This document shows, in pieces, positions 23,605 through 33,380 of a DNA stretch of 64,000 nucleotides. Each line of letters starts with the position of its first letter. Position 1 is the first letter of the stretch. The translations under genes were made by a program, and so were the position numbers. Source of the DNA: Intestinirhabdus alba (lineage in GTDB: Bacteria > Pseudomonadota > Gammaproteobacteria > Enterobacterales > Enterobacteriaceae); assembly GCF_009711095.1 (NCBI RefSeq), contig NZ_WMJZ01000020.1:33206-97205 (forward strand), written 5' to 3'. The notes under the pieces are model-generated. The model was not told where the DNA came from and ran no database searches. It saw nothing but the letters and a program-made list of their open reading frames with translations.

Positions 23605-24596
23605 CATTCAGACTTTCTGCTTTTCTACTGGCCTGCGGTCTGACCATCGGTACCGGTACACAGGCCTCTGAACCCGAATGCCAGGGGCGATTTGTCAATC
23701 CGATCACCGATATCTGCTGGGAATGTATGTTCCCGATGTCCATCGGTAATGCGACGGTGTCGTCCGGTTCGCTGCCGGATACAGAGAACCCGTCGTCCCC
23801 CATCCAGTTCTGCCCGGTTCCGCCGCCTGTCTTTCAGCGTATCGGACTGGCGATTGGTTTCTGGGAGCCGTTTGCCCTGACCGATGTAACCCGCGCGCCA
23901 TTCTGCATGGTCAATCTCGGTGGTGTGAGCATCAGCGCCGGCAAGCTCGGCAGCGGTGGCGGGAAACGCCAGGGGGCGGTCAATACCGGTGCCTTCTACC
24001 ACGTCCACTGGTACAAATACCCTCTGACCTGGTGGCTCAATATTATTACCGACCTCGGCTGCCTGCAGGGTGGGGATATGGATATCGGCTATCTGTCCGA
24101 ACTGGACCCGACCTGGGATGACAGCTCGCTGGCCTCGGTGCTGGCACCTGAAGCATTCCTGTTCGCCAATCCCATCGCGCAGGGGGCCTGTGCTGCTGAT
24201 GCGCTGGCCAGCGCCGTTTCAAAACCCTTAAACCCGCTGTTCTGGTGTGCTGGTTCGCACGGCAGTATGTACCCGTTTACGGGGTTTGTCTCCAATCAGG
24301 CCAGCCCACAGGCCGCCAGCGTGCTGCTCTCCGAGCGAATGGACTACAAGTTGCACCGTCAGGGGATGATCCTGAACAGCGTCGGTGCCGATACCGCCGT
24401 CTGCTACGAGTATCCGTCCCCCATTATGCCGAAAGACCGCTACCGCTATCAGATGGTGAATATGTATCCGGATGCGAGGCGCTGTCACCCGTTTGGCCGT
24501 ACCGTGATGGCGTGGGAGGCCGGACATGCCACGCCGGCGAGCCGACAGAACTTTGGTTACCTCATCTGGCGCAAGCGTAACTGCGTCTTCCTCTGA
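23601..24596 (+). CDS. traU: Conjugal transfer protein TraU
   Basis: The 331-residue periplasmic protein has a signal peptide ending about TGTQAS and a Cys-rich body. Hallmarks are CQGRFVNPITDICWECMFPM, LAIGFWEPFALTDVTRAPFC and FWCAGSHGSMYPFTGFVSNQ. TraU is needed for DNA transfer and mating-pair stability, and its many disulfides are thought to depend on the transfer-encoded Dsb proteins. Length as in F. Confidence 0.96.
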   Translation: MTFRLSAFLLACGLTIGTGTQASEPECQGRFVNPITDICWECMFPMSIGNATVSSGSLPDTENPSSPIQFCPVPPPVFQRIGLAIGFWEPFALTDVTRAPFCMVNLGGVSISAGKLGSGGGKRQGAVNTGAFYHVHWYKYPLTWWLNIITDLGCLQGGDMDIGYLSELDPTWDDSSLASVLAPEAFLFANPIAQGACAADALASAVSKPLNPLFWCAGSHGSMYPFTGFVSNQASPQAASVLLSERMDYKLHRQGMILNSVGADTAVCYEYPSPIMPKDRYRYQMVNMYPDARRCHPFGRTVMAWEAGHATPASRQNFGYLIWRKRNCVFL

Positions 24597-24614
24597 TTTT
24601 CCGGAAACAATCTG

Positions 24615-25241
24615 ATGAACCTTAAAATTTTTACCGTGCTGGTCGGTGCGCTGCTGGCGGCTGCCTGCGTACAGGCCGATGGCCTGACAGACGAGCAGCA
24701 GCTTTTTCGTGCCCTGCGGGAGCAGAGTGCAGCGATACGCCAGCTTCCGCAGAACGCTGCAACCATGCCGGACGTCAACGCCCTTTTGCAGGACAAACTC
24801 TCCGGGGCTGACCGGCAGTGGATAGGTGATATGCAGCGCCGGGTGCAGTCATCCGTCGCACCGGACAGTGAGGCCCGTCCGGACGCTTTGTATTTCCTGT
24901 CATTTTCCATCCCCGAGGAGGGGCTGAAGCAGATGGTCCCGGCGGCAACGCGCTTTCATATTCCGGCGCTGATTAATGGTCTCGTGGATAACAACTTCCG
25001 CAAAACTGTGGAATCGGTCTTTCGTCTGGCGCGGGAGAACAATCAGGGTGGGGTGCAGATAGATCCCCGTCAGTTCAGTAAATACGGTATCACCTCGGTT
25101 CCGGCCCTGGTGGTGACCTGTGATGCCGGATATGACCGCCTCACTGGCAACCTGAAGTTAAAAGAAGCGCTGGAGCGGATTGCTGCAGAAGGGGATTGTG
25201 CCGATACGGCGAAGAAGTTGCTGAAGGAGGGTGCATCGTGA
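24615..25241 (+). CDS. trbC: Type-F conjugative pilus assembly protein TrbC
   Basis: This 208-residue periplasmic protein with signal peptide MNLKIFTVLVGALLAAACVQ has the thioredoxin-like core ALYFLSFSIPEEGLKQMVPA, GGVQIDPRQFSKYGITSVPA, and lacks a CxxC, as F TrbC does. It forms a complex with TraW. Its stop overlaps the traN GTG start. Confidence 0.94.
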   Translation: MNLKIFTVLVGALLAAACVQADGLTDEQQLFRALREQSAAIRQLPQNAATMPDVNALLQDKLSGADRQWIGDMQRRVQSSVAPDSEARPDALYFLSFSIPEEGLKQMVPAATRFHIPALINGLVDNNFRKTVESVFRLARENNQGGVQIDPRQFSKYGITSVPALVVTCDAGYDRLTGNLKLKEALERIAAEGDCADTAKKLLKEGAS

Positions 25242-27067
25242 AAAAACAGCTGATACCGGGCATTTTGTTGCTGGCAACGGCGGTATCCGTACTGGCCAGC
25301 CCGCAGTATGACGAGGCGGCAAAGTATGCCGGCAGCGTGAAGAATCAGGGGATGAATGTGATGAAGGGGACCGACCCGGCGGCGACGATCCCCGGCTACA
25401 CCGCGAAACCGGATGAATCCGGTTATTACGGCGGGACCACCGCCACCAGTAATCCCGACCTGGAAAACGCCGGCAACAGTGAGATGCATAACGGAGAAGC
25501 CGGTAAGACCATCATGGAGGTCATTAAGAATCGCCCGAAGGATCTCATCTCCACCGACGCTCCCTTTATCAGCGGTTCGCTGGATATTGAGGATAAGGCT
25601 GAAACCATCATGTCTGGTACCGATACGCAGTGCAAGGATGTGAACGTGGATAAGACCCAAATCACCAATTACACCTGCGAACGTACCCCGGCGGTTGAAC
25701 TGGCCTGTACACGCACCGCGGGTCCCGGAGGAGGTCATGAAGAAGATACAACAGAAGACAAGCGTTTCATTATCAGTCACGATCACTTCACGTTTTCCCG
25801 GAGTGGAAAACAGATAGTGTTTGGGTTTTCCCCGCCGGAAACCGGGGTCGTCCTCTCTGCCAGTCTCAACATCACTACTCAGGCATACCTGTTAAATTCA
25901 AAAGTCAGCTTCATGAACACTACCTTCAATGCAAGCGGAAGCGGCGATTTTACGCTGAATGCAGCAGGAATGCAGTTGAATGAGGGAACGGTAGTGCAGG
26001 GAACAAGCTGTTCGGGAAACGGTACCTGCATTGGCTCGGTGGATGACATCCTTTTCAGACAGCTTCAGCAGGGGCAAATACGTTTCACTCTGACGGTGAT
26101 GATGAGAGTACCCGCCAAAAAATGGGTCCCGGACGTGGTGTGGTCAGAAAACTGTCCGTTCGACAAAACAGACCAGGTGCTGATCAATAGCGTCTGTACT
26201 GACCCTGGTGGCGATCGCACTTTTGCCATCAACGGTGAGAACTATGTTCTGCACAGCGACTGCTGGCAGTATACCGACACGTATGTCTCTCAGTCTGCCG
26301 ATAACGGTACCTGTAACGACTATATGCAGAACCCCGCCTGTACCGTTGGCTCCACTGCCTGCCTCGACAGCCTGAATGGTACCTGTTTGCGTGAGCAGGT
26401 GGTCTTTTCCTGCGAGGAAAAAATGAGCGGCAGCGCGCAGCTGTGCGGTGGTGAACTGATCTGTACTGATGGCAGCTGCGACCAGCTGGATGACGGTAAG
26501 TCAAATGGATTTCAGTCAGCCGTTTCGGGGCTGGCCGCGCTGGCCGCTGCTGGTAAAGATATCGCCGCCCTGAATGGTGTCAACGTCTCCGCCTTTACCG
26601 GTGAGGGCCACAGCTGTCGTAAGGCGATGGCAGGTTTCAGCAATTGCTGCAAGGACAGCGGCTGGGGTAACGATGTCGGACTTGCCAGCTGCAACACCGA
26701 AGAAAAGGCGCTGGCGGAGGCCAAGAAGCGCAAGCTGAGTATCTACGTCGGGTCGTACTGTGCGCATAAGGTGCTCGGCGTCTGCCTTGAGAAGAAGGAA
26801 GGGTACTGCCAGTTTGAGAGCAAGCTCGCGAAAATCGTTCAGGACCAGGGGCGTCGCGGCCAGCTGGGTATTGGCTTTGGCAGCGGAAGTTCGCCGGACT
26901 GCCGTGGGCTGACGGTGCCAGAACTGCAGCGCCTGAATTTCGATAATATTAACTTTGCCGACTTTTATGATGACCTGGAGAACGGTGCCACGCTGCCGGC
27001 AGACCAGGAGCTGCTTGACCGCGTCAAAGAGCAAATTGCCGGTAAGGTGACGGGAGGAGGCCAGTGA
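25238..27067 (+). CDS. traN: Mating-pair stabilisation adhesin TraN
   Basis: This 609-residue outer-membrane protein recognises the recipient surface. The GTG start (25238) has GGAGG seven bases upstream; a signal peptide follows (KKQLIPGILLLATAVSVLAS). The conserved base includes DPAATIPGYT, DTQCKDV and the Cys-rich C-terminal half (CNDYMQNPACTVGSTACLDS, CCKDSGWGNDVGLASCN). Residues ~175-310 (DNA 25750-26160) are less GC-rich and poor in Cys except for one CSGNGTC, and correspond to the variable tip domain that sets recipient specificity. Confidence 0.95.
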   Translation: MKKQLIPGILLLATAVSVLASPQYDEAAKYAGSVKNQGMNVMKGTDPAATIPGYTAKPDESGYYGGTTATSNPDLENAGNSEMHNGEAGKTIMEVIKNRPKDLISTDAPFISGSLDIEDKAETIMSGTDTQCKDVNVDKTQITNYTCERTPAVELACTRTAGPGGGHEEDTTEDKRFIISHDHFTFSRSGKQIVFGFSPPETGVVLSASLNITTQAYLLNSKVSFMNTTFNASGSGDFTLNAAGMQLNEGTVVQGTSCSGNGTCIGSVDDILFRQLQQGQIRFTLTVMMRVPAKKWVPDVVWSENCPFDKTDQVLINSVCTDPGGDRTFAINGENYVLHSDCWQYTDTYVSQSADNGTCNDYMQNPACTVGSTACLDSLNGTCLREQVVFSCEEKMSGSAQLCGGELICTDGSCDQLDDGKSNGFQSAVSGLAALAAAGKDIAALNGVNVSAFTGEGHSCRKAMAGFSNCCKDSGWGNDVGLASCNTEEKALAEAKKRKLSIYVGSYCAHKVLGVCLEKKEGYCQFESKLAKIVQDQGRRGQLGIGFGSGSSPDCRGLTVPELQRLNFDNINFADFYDDLENGATLPADQELLDRVKEQIAGKVTGGGQ

Positions 27068-27879
27068 AGCGAACACTCTCTATAGCTTTTCTGTTGCTTG
27101 TTACCGGGGCGCAGGCAGCGACCGTCAGTACTGAACCGTCACAAAGCGCATTTCCTCCGGCTGCCTTCTCATCCACCGGGACCTATGTGGATGCGCCCAT
27201 TGTGGGCTGGCACTGGTACAACGAACCTCAGCCAGAAGAGGAGGATGAGCCGGAAGATGACACTGTCCCGCTTAGCGTCCTGCCGCCAAACCTGCAGATG
27301 TCACTTCTGCAGAAGCTGACAAAAGAAAAGCTCAACAGCGCCATATTGTCCCCTTCCCCGGAGAAAGCAGCGGACTACCTGCGCATGCAGTCCTATCTGA
27401 TGAACCTGTCCGGGCAGTTTACGCAGTCAGCCAAAAAGGCGCTGCTGCTGTATCCGGACCTCGATTACAACCTGGAGCACAGCCGTTATAACGGCACCGC
27501 AACCCTGCAGCAGACGGCGGCCCGTCAGCAGCAGAATGATGCCATTCATAACCTGGGTCAGCGCTATGGCCTGTTTATGTTCTACCGGGGTAACAATCCG
27601 CAGGATCTGCAGATGGCGGCCACGGTGAACCAGTTCTCACAACAGTACGGACTGTCGTTGATCCCCGTAAGCATGGACGGCGCGCGCAGCGAAGCCCTGC
27701 CACAGACCCGGCAGGACAGTGGCCAGGCGGCGAAGATGGGCGTCAGCCAGTTCCCGGCCCTGATGCTGGTTGAACCGGGCAGTGAGCAGTATCAGCCGCT
27801 GGCCTGGGGCTTCATGACGCAGGACGACTTAGCCCGCCGCTTCCTCGATGTGGCGACTGATTTTAAGGCGCAATACTAA
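27064..27879 (+). CDS. traF: Type-F conjugative pilus assembly protein TraF
   Basis: This 271-residue periplasmic protein has signal peptide MKRTLSIAFLLLVTGAQA. The conserved stretch GWHWYNEP near residue 49 and the thioredoxin-like C-terminal domain (YGLFMFYRGNNPQDLQMAAT, then KMGVSQFPALMLVEPG) identify TraF. Like F TraF it lacks a CxxC. The GTG start at 27064 overlaps the traN stop with GGAGG just upstream. Confidence 0.94.
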   Translation: MKRTLSIAFLLLVTGAQAATVSTEPSQSAFPPAAFSSTGTYVDAPIVGWHWYNEPQPEEEDEPEDDTVPLSVLPPNLQMSLLQKLTKEKLNSAILSPSPEKAADYLRMQSYLMNLSGQFTQSAKKALLLYPDLDYNLEHSRYNGTATLQQTAARQQQNDAIHNLGQRYGLFMFYRGNNPQDLQMAATVNQFSQQYGLSLIPVSMDGARSEALPQTRQDSGQAAKMGVSQFPALMLVEPGSEQYQPLAWGFMTQDDLARRFLDVATDFKAQY

Positions 27880-27892
27880 GGTAAGGGAAAAT

Positions 27893-28189
27893 ATGACAAA
27901 AGAAGGCATTTCTCATCATAAGCACGAACAACAGATCAGGCAGGAGAACCTGCTGATGTTTTGTGGCATGGCCTTTATGGCAGCGGGGCCAGTGTTCTGG
28001 TATCTGGCGGGGATGGCGCTGGATGCGCGGGCTATTAGTCTGGGGCCGGACAAGGTTGATGTTCTTGAGTGGGTCAGTATTGCCGTTTCGCTATTGCTCA
28101 GTCTCTGTGGTGCCGCCCTGGGTCTGGCAGGCTGGGGGCTGGCGTCATGGCATGCCTGGCGAGCGGTACGGCAGCCGGGGGGACTGTGA
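27893..28189 (+). CDS. Hypothetical transfer-region membrane protein (TrbA position)
   Basis: The 98-residue protein starts MTKEGISHHKHEQQIRQENL and has two membrane segments (about 23-43 and 60-85). It lies between traF and trbB, where F carries trbA and traQ, and is coupled to trbB by TGATG. No similarity to TrbA or the pilin chaperone TraQ is evident by eye. Function unknown. Confidence 0.7.
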   Translation: MTKEGISHHKHEQQIRQENLLMFCGMAFMAAGPVFWYLAGMALDARAISLGPDKVDVLEWVSIAVSLLLSLCGAALGLAGWGLASWHAWRAVRQPGGL

Positions 28190-28734
28190 TGAAAATCCAA
28201 TATCCCAAAGTGGCGCTGGGGCTGGTACTGATGCTGAGCGGGTTTGTATTGATGGCGCACGCCTCGACGCTGGATGAGCTAAAGGCGCTGGAAGCCGGCA
28301 AGTCAGAACTGCAGCCCCGGGCAGAGCTAAGGTCAGTACCAGAGACTTCCACTACGCCTGCAGGGCGGGCATACCGTCTTCCGGATGGTCGTTCGATAAA
28401 TACTGCCGATTATCGACTGGTGTTGTTTATGCAGTCTTCCTGTCATTTTTGTCAGCAGTTTGATCCGCAGCTTATCCAGTTGTCCACGCAGACGGGCTTT
28501 AAGGTGTTCCCCTATACGCTGGACGGAAAGGGCGATGTGAGTTTTCCGCAGGCGATCCCGGCCCCGCGTGCCGTTCTCGATCAGTTCTTTGGCCCCGGTA
28601 ATAACGGCGTGACGCCCACGACCTGGCTGGTGAACGTGAATACCCTGCAGAGCTGGCCACTGGCGCAGGGGATAACAGATATGAACAGTCTGCTGCAGAG
28701 GATAAATCAGGCTCTGATGTTCCATCAGAGGTAG
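28189..28734 (+). CDS. trbB: Thiol:disulfide isomerase-like TrbB
   Basis: The 181-residue protein has a signal peptide (VALGLVLMLSGFVLMAHAS) and a thioredoxin fold with CHFC at residues 85-88 in LVLFMQSSCHFCQQF. The cis-Pro region (GVTPTTWLVNVNT) is present. F TrbB is a periplasmic disulfide isomerase that helps fold Cys-rich Tra proteins such as TraN, TraU and TraH. Confidence 0.93.
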   Translation: MKIQYPKVALGLVLMLSGFVLMAHASTLDELKALEAGKSELQPRAELRSVPETSTTPAGRAYRLPDGRSINTADYRLVLFMQSSCHFCQQFDPQLIQLSTQTGFKVFPYTLDGKGDVSFPQAIPAPRAVLDQFFGPGNNGVTPTTWLVNVNTLQSWPLAQGITDMNSLLQRINQALMFHQR

Positions 28735-28790
28735 CGTCCCACTTACCGCTTCATATAACCCCTTTTATCTGTAACTTCCGGAGAACTTCA

Positions 28791-29132
28791 ATGAAACAGG
28801 CATCTTTTCTGATGAAACTTGCTGTTGTCTTTTTTCTGCTGGCGATCGCCTGTGGCTTTGCTGGCTGGGGCGCATGGAAATACTGGAACGCCATGTTCAG
28901 CGCGCTCGGCTATGGCATTGTGGACTTTATGACGCTAAATGCGGAAAATCAGGCGATGAAAACCCCGCTCAATCTGACTATGTATGCCATGCCGGTTGGC
29001 TTCTGGTGTGCAGCGGCCGGCTTTCTTGCCGCATCCGGTGTGTCTTTTCTCCTTGATGTTGTTGGTGATATTAAAACGCATTTCGCTGATTTGTATTTAG
29101 CCATGCGTAGTAAGGAGGACAACCATGCGTAA
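28791..29132 (+). CDS. Hypothetical transfer-region membrane protein (TrbJ/TrbF position)
   Basis: The 113-residue product starts MKQASFLMKLAVVFFLLAIA and has two membrane segments (about 8-30 and 62-85). It sits between trbB and traH, where F has trbJ/trbF, and overlaps traH by eight bases. A CCGGAG ribosome-binding site precedes the ATG. Function unknown. Confidence 0.7.
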   Translation: MKQASFLMKLAVVFFLLAIACGFAGWGAWKYWNAMFSALGYGIVDFMTLNAENQAMKTPLNLTMYAMPVGFWCAAAGFLAASGVSFLLDVVGDIKTHFADLYLAMRSKEDNHA

Positions 29133-30492
29133 AACGCTTCTGGCCGGGATACTGGCGCTGGTCTGTAGTGCGTCCGCGTATGCAGATGTGAATGGCGATC
29201 TTAATAACTACTTCAACAAGCTGGGTTTTGAAGGTAATGCCACCGGCGCTGCTGCCTGGCAGGGGCAGGCAGCAGGCTATATGACCGGCGGTAACCTGTT
29301 TCTCAGGAGCCCGGTCAAACAGATGCAGGTGATGTCGTTTACCCCGCCGTCACTGAATGCCGGCTGCGGCGGCATCGATGCCTACCTCGGGTCGTTCTCA
29401 TTTATTAACAGTGACCAGCTGCAGCAGTTCATCAAAAACCTGATGGCCAATGCCCAGGGGTATTTCTTTGACCTGGCGCTACAAACCGTGGCACCGGAGC
29501 TGAAGGACGCCAAAGACTATCTGCAGAAGCTGGCGGCGGACATGAACAGCATGAACATCTCCAGCTGCCAGGCGGCACAGGGCATCATCGGCGGCCTGTG
29601 GCCGAAGACCCAGGTCTCCCAGCAGAAGGTCTGTCAGGACATTGCGGGGGAAAGCAACCTCTTTGCCGACTGGGCTGCTTCCCGCCAGGGTTGTACGGTC
29701 GGTGGAGAGATGAACAGCGTGCTCGATAAAGCCGGCGACAAGGACAAGGACCGGGTGCTGCGTAATAAAAACCTGATGTGGGAACTGCTGGGGCGTAATG
29801 CCATGCTTGACGGGGACACTGAACTGAAAGAAATGGTGATGAACCTGACCGGTACGCTGATATTTGACCGCAATGGCGCGGCAAAATCTCTTATACCGGA
29901 GGTAAACCACCAGGGATTACTGGTAGCCCTGATGAAGGGCGGTAATGTTGAGATCCAGCGCTGCGTCTCGAGCGGCGACTGCCTGGAGCTGAAAAACGGG
30001 TCCGTGACTATCAGCAGTAACCGCGCCCTGATATCGCGGGTGAGAGACATGATTGGCAGTATCCGCGATAAATTGCGAACTGATGAACCGCTGTCAGCGG
30101 CGGAGAAAGGGTTTATCCAGAGTACCTCCATTCCAGTGCTGCGCTACCTGGTGGACCCGATGCAACTGAGCCTCAACGTTGACATGCTGTCCTCACTGTC
30201 GGATTACATCGCCTACGACATTATGCTGCAGTATCTGAAAGAGCTGATTGAACAGGCCAAACTCTCTCTGGCCAGCCGGAATTATGATGAAGAAGTGATG
30301 AAACCGCTGAGGGCCAACATCAGCGAATCCAGCCGTCAGGTGGAGGCCCTGCAGCAGGAAGTACAGGTGAAAAGCGACGCGCTGGCTGAGATGGACCGCC
30401 AGATGAGCTACCTGCGTCAGCAGACCTCAAGCCAGCTGCTGGACCGCTATCAGCAGAACTATCGCTTCGGCGGCAGCGAAGGGGGCCTGTGA
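29125..30492 (+). CDS. traH: Conjugal transfer pilus assembly protein TraH
   Basis: This 455-residue protein has signal peptide MRKTLLAGILALVCSASAYA. Conserved blocks are MSFTPPSLNAGCGGIDAYLG with the following FINSDQLQQFIKNLMANAQG, and a C-terminal coiled coil (about 395-435, SSRQVEALQQEVQVKSDALA). TraH is a periplasmic/outer-membrane-associated pilus assembly protein. The stop overlaps the traG start as ATGA. Confidence 0.96.
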   Translation: MRKTLLAGILALVCSASAYADVNGDLNNYFNKLGFEGNATGAAAWQGQAAGYMTGGNLFLRSPVKQMQVMSFTPPSLNAGCGGIDAYLGSFSFINSDQLQQFIKNLMANAQGYFFDLALQTVAPELKDAKDYLQKLAADMNSMNISSCQAAQGIIGGLWPKTQVSQQKVCQDIAGESNLFADWAASRQGCTVGGEMNSVLDKAGDKDKDRVLRNKNLMWELLGRNAMLDGDTELKEMVMNLTGTLIFDRNGAAKSLIPEVNHQGLLVALMKGGNVEIQRCVSSGDCLELKNGSVTISSNRALISRVRDMIGSIRDKLRTDEPLSAAEKGFIQSTSIPVLRYLVDPMQLSLNVDMLSSLSDYIAYDIMLQYLKELIEQAKLSLASRNYDEEVMKPLRANISESSRQVEALQQEVQVKSDALAEMDRQMSYLRQQTSSQLLDRYQQNYRFGGSEGGL

Positions 30493-33380
30493 TGGATGCG
30501 GTTTATGTCCTGAGCGGCGGGGAGTTCCTGACGGCCATCTTTAACGGCGTGGCTGTCCTGATGGGGACCACCGAGTGGGCCTCGATGTTTCGTATTGCGG
30601 CGCTGATGTCGGTTATGGTGTTGTTTGCCACCTACATTCGCGGTCATGACCCGCTGGAGGTGCTGAAGTTTATTGCTTTCTTTATGTTTCTCACCAGCGT
30701 GCTCATCATACCCAAGCGAACGGTGCAAATCATTGACCGCAGTGACGCAACCAGTGTGCATACGGTCGCTAATGTGCCGCTGGGGCTGGCGGCACCGGCG
30801 AAGTTTATCACCGGCATCGGTACCGCCCTGACGGAAGGCTTTGAGACCGTATTCCATACCCCGGATTCAGCCACCTACAGTAAAACCGGGATGCTGTTCG
30901 GCGCCAACCTGGTGGGGACCGCAACCGACTTTGCCTTCCGTAATGGTGACCTGGCAGAGTTGTTTACCGCTTATGTGCGAAACTGCGTGGTAGGCGATAT
31001 GTTGCTTAACCACAAATACTCCTTCCAGGAACTGATGAACAGCGAAGACCCGTATTCGCTGATATTCAGCAAACCCAGCCCACTGCGCGGTGTGATGGTG
31101 CCGTACGGTAATACGATGGCAAACCGGGAAGGGTTCTGGACCTGTCAGGAGCTGGCAACCGGCGTGCTGCAACCCCAGTTGACCACCGACACCCAGAATG
31201 GTGGTAAGACCTGGGACTACTATGTTGCCCGCCTTACCGGCGGAAAACCCAATGCCAGCGCGCTGTTTGGTACCCTGCTGGGTGACAGCTACAGCTATTA
31301 CTACGGCGGTGGGAGTGGTGCCAGCCAGATTATGCGACAGACCGTGGTGATGAACGGCCTGAAGCAGGGCATTGCCTCCACCAGTGCGCAGAACGGTGAT
31401 GCTGCCGGTCTGGTCAACCTGGCCTCGCAGTCGTCCTATACCAAGATGCGTCTGAGCCAGGCCACGTCAACCAGTATTGCCACCACCTACCTGCCTTTGC
31501 TCAATACCGTGCTGCTGGCGATGGTGATTGGCCTGTTCCCGGTAATTATCCTGCTGGCCTCCATTCATACCCTGACGATGGAAGTGCTGAAGGGCTACAT
31601 TTTTACCCTGATATACCTGCAGGCCTGGGGGCCGATGTTCGCTATCCTTAACTATGCGGTCAGTATGTATCTCACGGGTAAAACAGGGACGCTGAGTTTT
31701 TCGCTGTCGAACCTATCGGTTATCCAGCAGACCCATGCGGATATTGGCTCGATTGCTGGCTGGCTGTCCCTCTCCATTCCGTTCCTCGCCTGGGGTATCG
31801 TCAAAGGGCTGGGTAGCGCAGTGTCGCAGGCCGGTAACTACCTGGGCACAGCAATGAACAGCACGGCCTCTTCTGAATCCTCCCGTGCCGGCGACGGCAG
31901 CTGGGCATTCAATAATCTGCAGACCGACAATGTTGCCGGCAATAAGTGGGACACCAATTACGCCAGCCGTAGTGGAATGGCAATGACCCAGATGGGCAAC
32001 GGTGCCACGGCAACCCGGACACAAAGTGGTGCATCGGTCTACGATACCACCGGGGCGATTTCCCGGTTGCCGACCGATATTCAGCTGGACCGTTCGGCTG
32101 TCAGTGGATTCCAGCGTCAGCAGCGTGAGGCTGAGAGTCAGCTGCAGAGCCTGAGCAACTCGCTGAGTCACTCGGCCAGTACCGGGACCTCCCAGCTGTC
32201 GCAGTGGGCCAGCCAGCGAGGGAGCAGTGATACCGTCAGTCGTGGTGCTGATAACAGCATCAGCGCGAATGATGCCGCGGCTATCAGTAAACTACAGAGT
32301 GCCGTGGCACGTTATGCGCGTGACAATAATGTCAGCCAGGCTGATGCACTCAGAGCGGCAATGGAACAAAGCCAGAATGCTTCAATTAATGTCGGTGCAG
32401 GCGTGACGGCAGGTATTGATACCAGTAGGTCTATTGCAGGCAAGGCAGTCGAATGGACGACTGGGCTGAGTGGTAAGCTGGAAGGCCATATTAAAGGAGA
32501 TTACACCGGTAACAATGGTTCTTCGCACGGTACCAGTTCGGATATGAGCAACCGGACCAGCCATACGAAGGACTTCAGCGCTCAGGATCTGAAAGATATC
32601 CGCCATGGCGTTGATGTGGTCGCCAGTCACCGAACCACCGAAAACAGCAGCCACACGGACAACGCATCCGGCTCGTTGCTTAACCAGATGGCGGCGACGT
32701 TCAGTGATATGCGTACCCAGGCCAGCCAGTACAGTGACACACAAAATCGCAGCCATGAATATGCGCAGATGGCAAGTTTTGTGGAGAACAATAGTGCGGC
32801 CATCCGTAGCAATGCCACTCAGGAGTTTGTTGAATATGCGAAACAGAATCATCCGGATGCTGAACGTGTGCTGACTGACGTATCCAGCCCGGAAGCGCGT
32901 GCCGAGCGAGAGGCACTGGCTGGTCGTTTTGTGGAAGAACGTATGATGCCGCAACTGGAAGCGCAGTTCCGGGCCAATCAGGGACGAGCTGCAGAAGGAA
33001 TGGGCGATAAGGTTGCTGCCGGTGGGTTACAGGGTGTCAACCATAGTGATTTTGAAGGCCAGCAACAACATATGGCGCAGACGGCTGCCGGGCATGGTGT
33101 GAAAGCTGATGGTGAGGTGGCTGGTGAAGTCACACAATCGAGAGCGAATGCACAGCGAAGTGTTGATTCTGCTCAAGAAAAGGTCAATCATCAGCAGTCA
33201 GAGGTGAACAAACAGTATACTAATCTTGAGCAGGAACATCAGGTGCAGGGACGTCGCTTTGATGAAGCAAATAAGGCTGAACATACTCGTCAGGAAGCTT
33301 GGCCTGTCATAGACAAAGTGGACTCCGATAACGCGAAAAAGACACTTGATGAAACCATGAATAAATTTAAGGGTAAGTAA
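30489..33380 (+). CDS. traG: Mating-pair stabilisation and entry-exclusion protein TraG
   Basis: The 963-residue protein has a membrane-embedded N-terminal half (segments near 35-75, 330-360, 375-395 and 420-440) needed for pilus assembly, and a large soluble C-terminal half that in F stabilises mating pairs and is the target of TraS in entry exclusion. Features include LVTAT-type LVGTATDFAFRNGDLAELFT and a Ser/Gln-rich periplasmic region. The last ~90 codons become more AT-rich and coil-forming, running into the AT-rich patch that follows. Confidence 0.95.
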   Translation: MMDAVYVLSGGEFLTAIFNGVAVLMGTTEWASMFRIAALMSVMVLFATYIRGHDPLEVLKFIAFFMFLTSVLIIPKRTVQIIDRSDATSVHTVANVPLGLAAPAKFITGIGTALTEGFETVFHTPDSATYSKTGMLFGANLVGTATDFAFRNGDLAELFTAYVRNCVVGDMLLNHKYSFQELMNSEDPYSLIFSKPSPLRGVMVPYGNTMANREGFWTCQELATGVLQPQLTTDTQNGGKTWDYYVARLTGGKPNASALFGTLLGDSYSYYYGGGSGASQIMRQTVVMNGLKQGIASTSAQNGDAAGLVNLASQSSYTKMRLSQATSTSIATTYLPLLNTVLLAMVIGLFPVIILLASIHTLTMEVLKGYIFTLIYLQAWGPMFAILNYAVSMYLTGKTGTLSFSLSNLSVIQQTHADIGSIAGWLSLSIPFLAWGIVKGLGSAVSQAGNYLGTAMNSTASSESSRAGDGSWAFNNLQTDNVAGNKWDTNYASRSGMAMTQMGNGATATRTQSGASVYDTTGAISRLPTDIQLDRSAVSGFQRQQREAESQLQSLSNSLSHSASTGTSQLSQWASQRGSSDTVSRGADNSISANDAAAISKLQSAVARYARDNNVSQADALRAAMEQSQNASINVGAGVTAGIDTSRSIAGKAVEWTTGLSGKLEGHIKGDYTGNNGSSHGTSSDMSNRTSHTKDFSAQDLKDIRHGVDVVASHRTTENSSHTDNASGSLLNQMAATFSDMRTQASQYSDTQNRSHEYAQMASFVENNSAAIRSNATQEFVEYAKQNHPDAERVLTDVSSPEARAEREALAGRFVEERMMPQLEAQFRANQGRAAEGMGDKVAAGGLQGVNHSDFEGQQQHMAQTAAGHGVKADGEVAGEVTQSRANAQRSVDSAQEKVNHQQSEVNKQYTNLEQEHQVQGRRFDEANKAEHTRQEAWPVIDKVDSDNAKKTLDETMNKFKGK

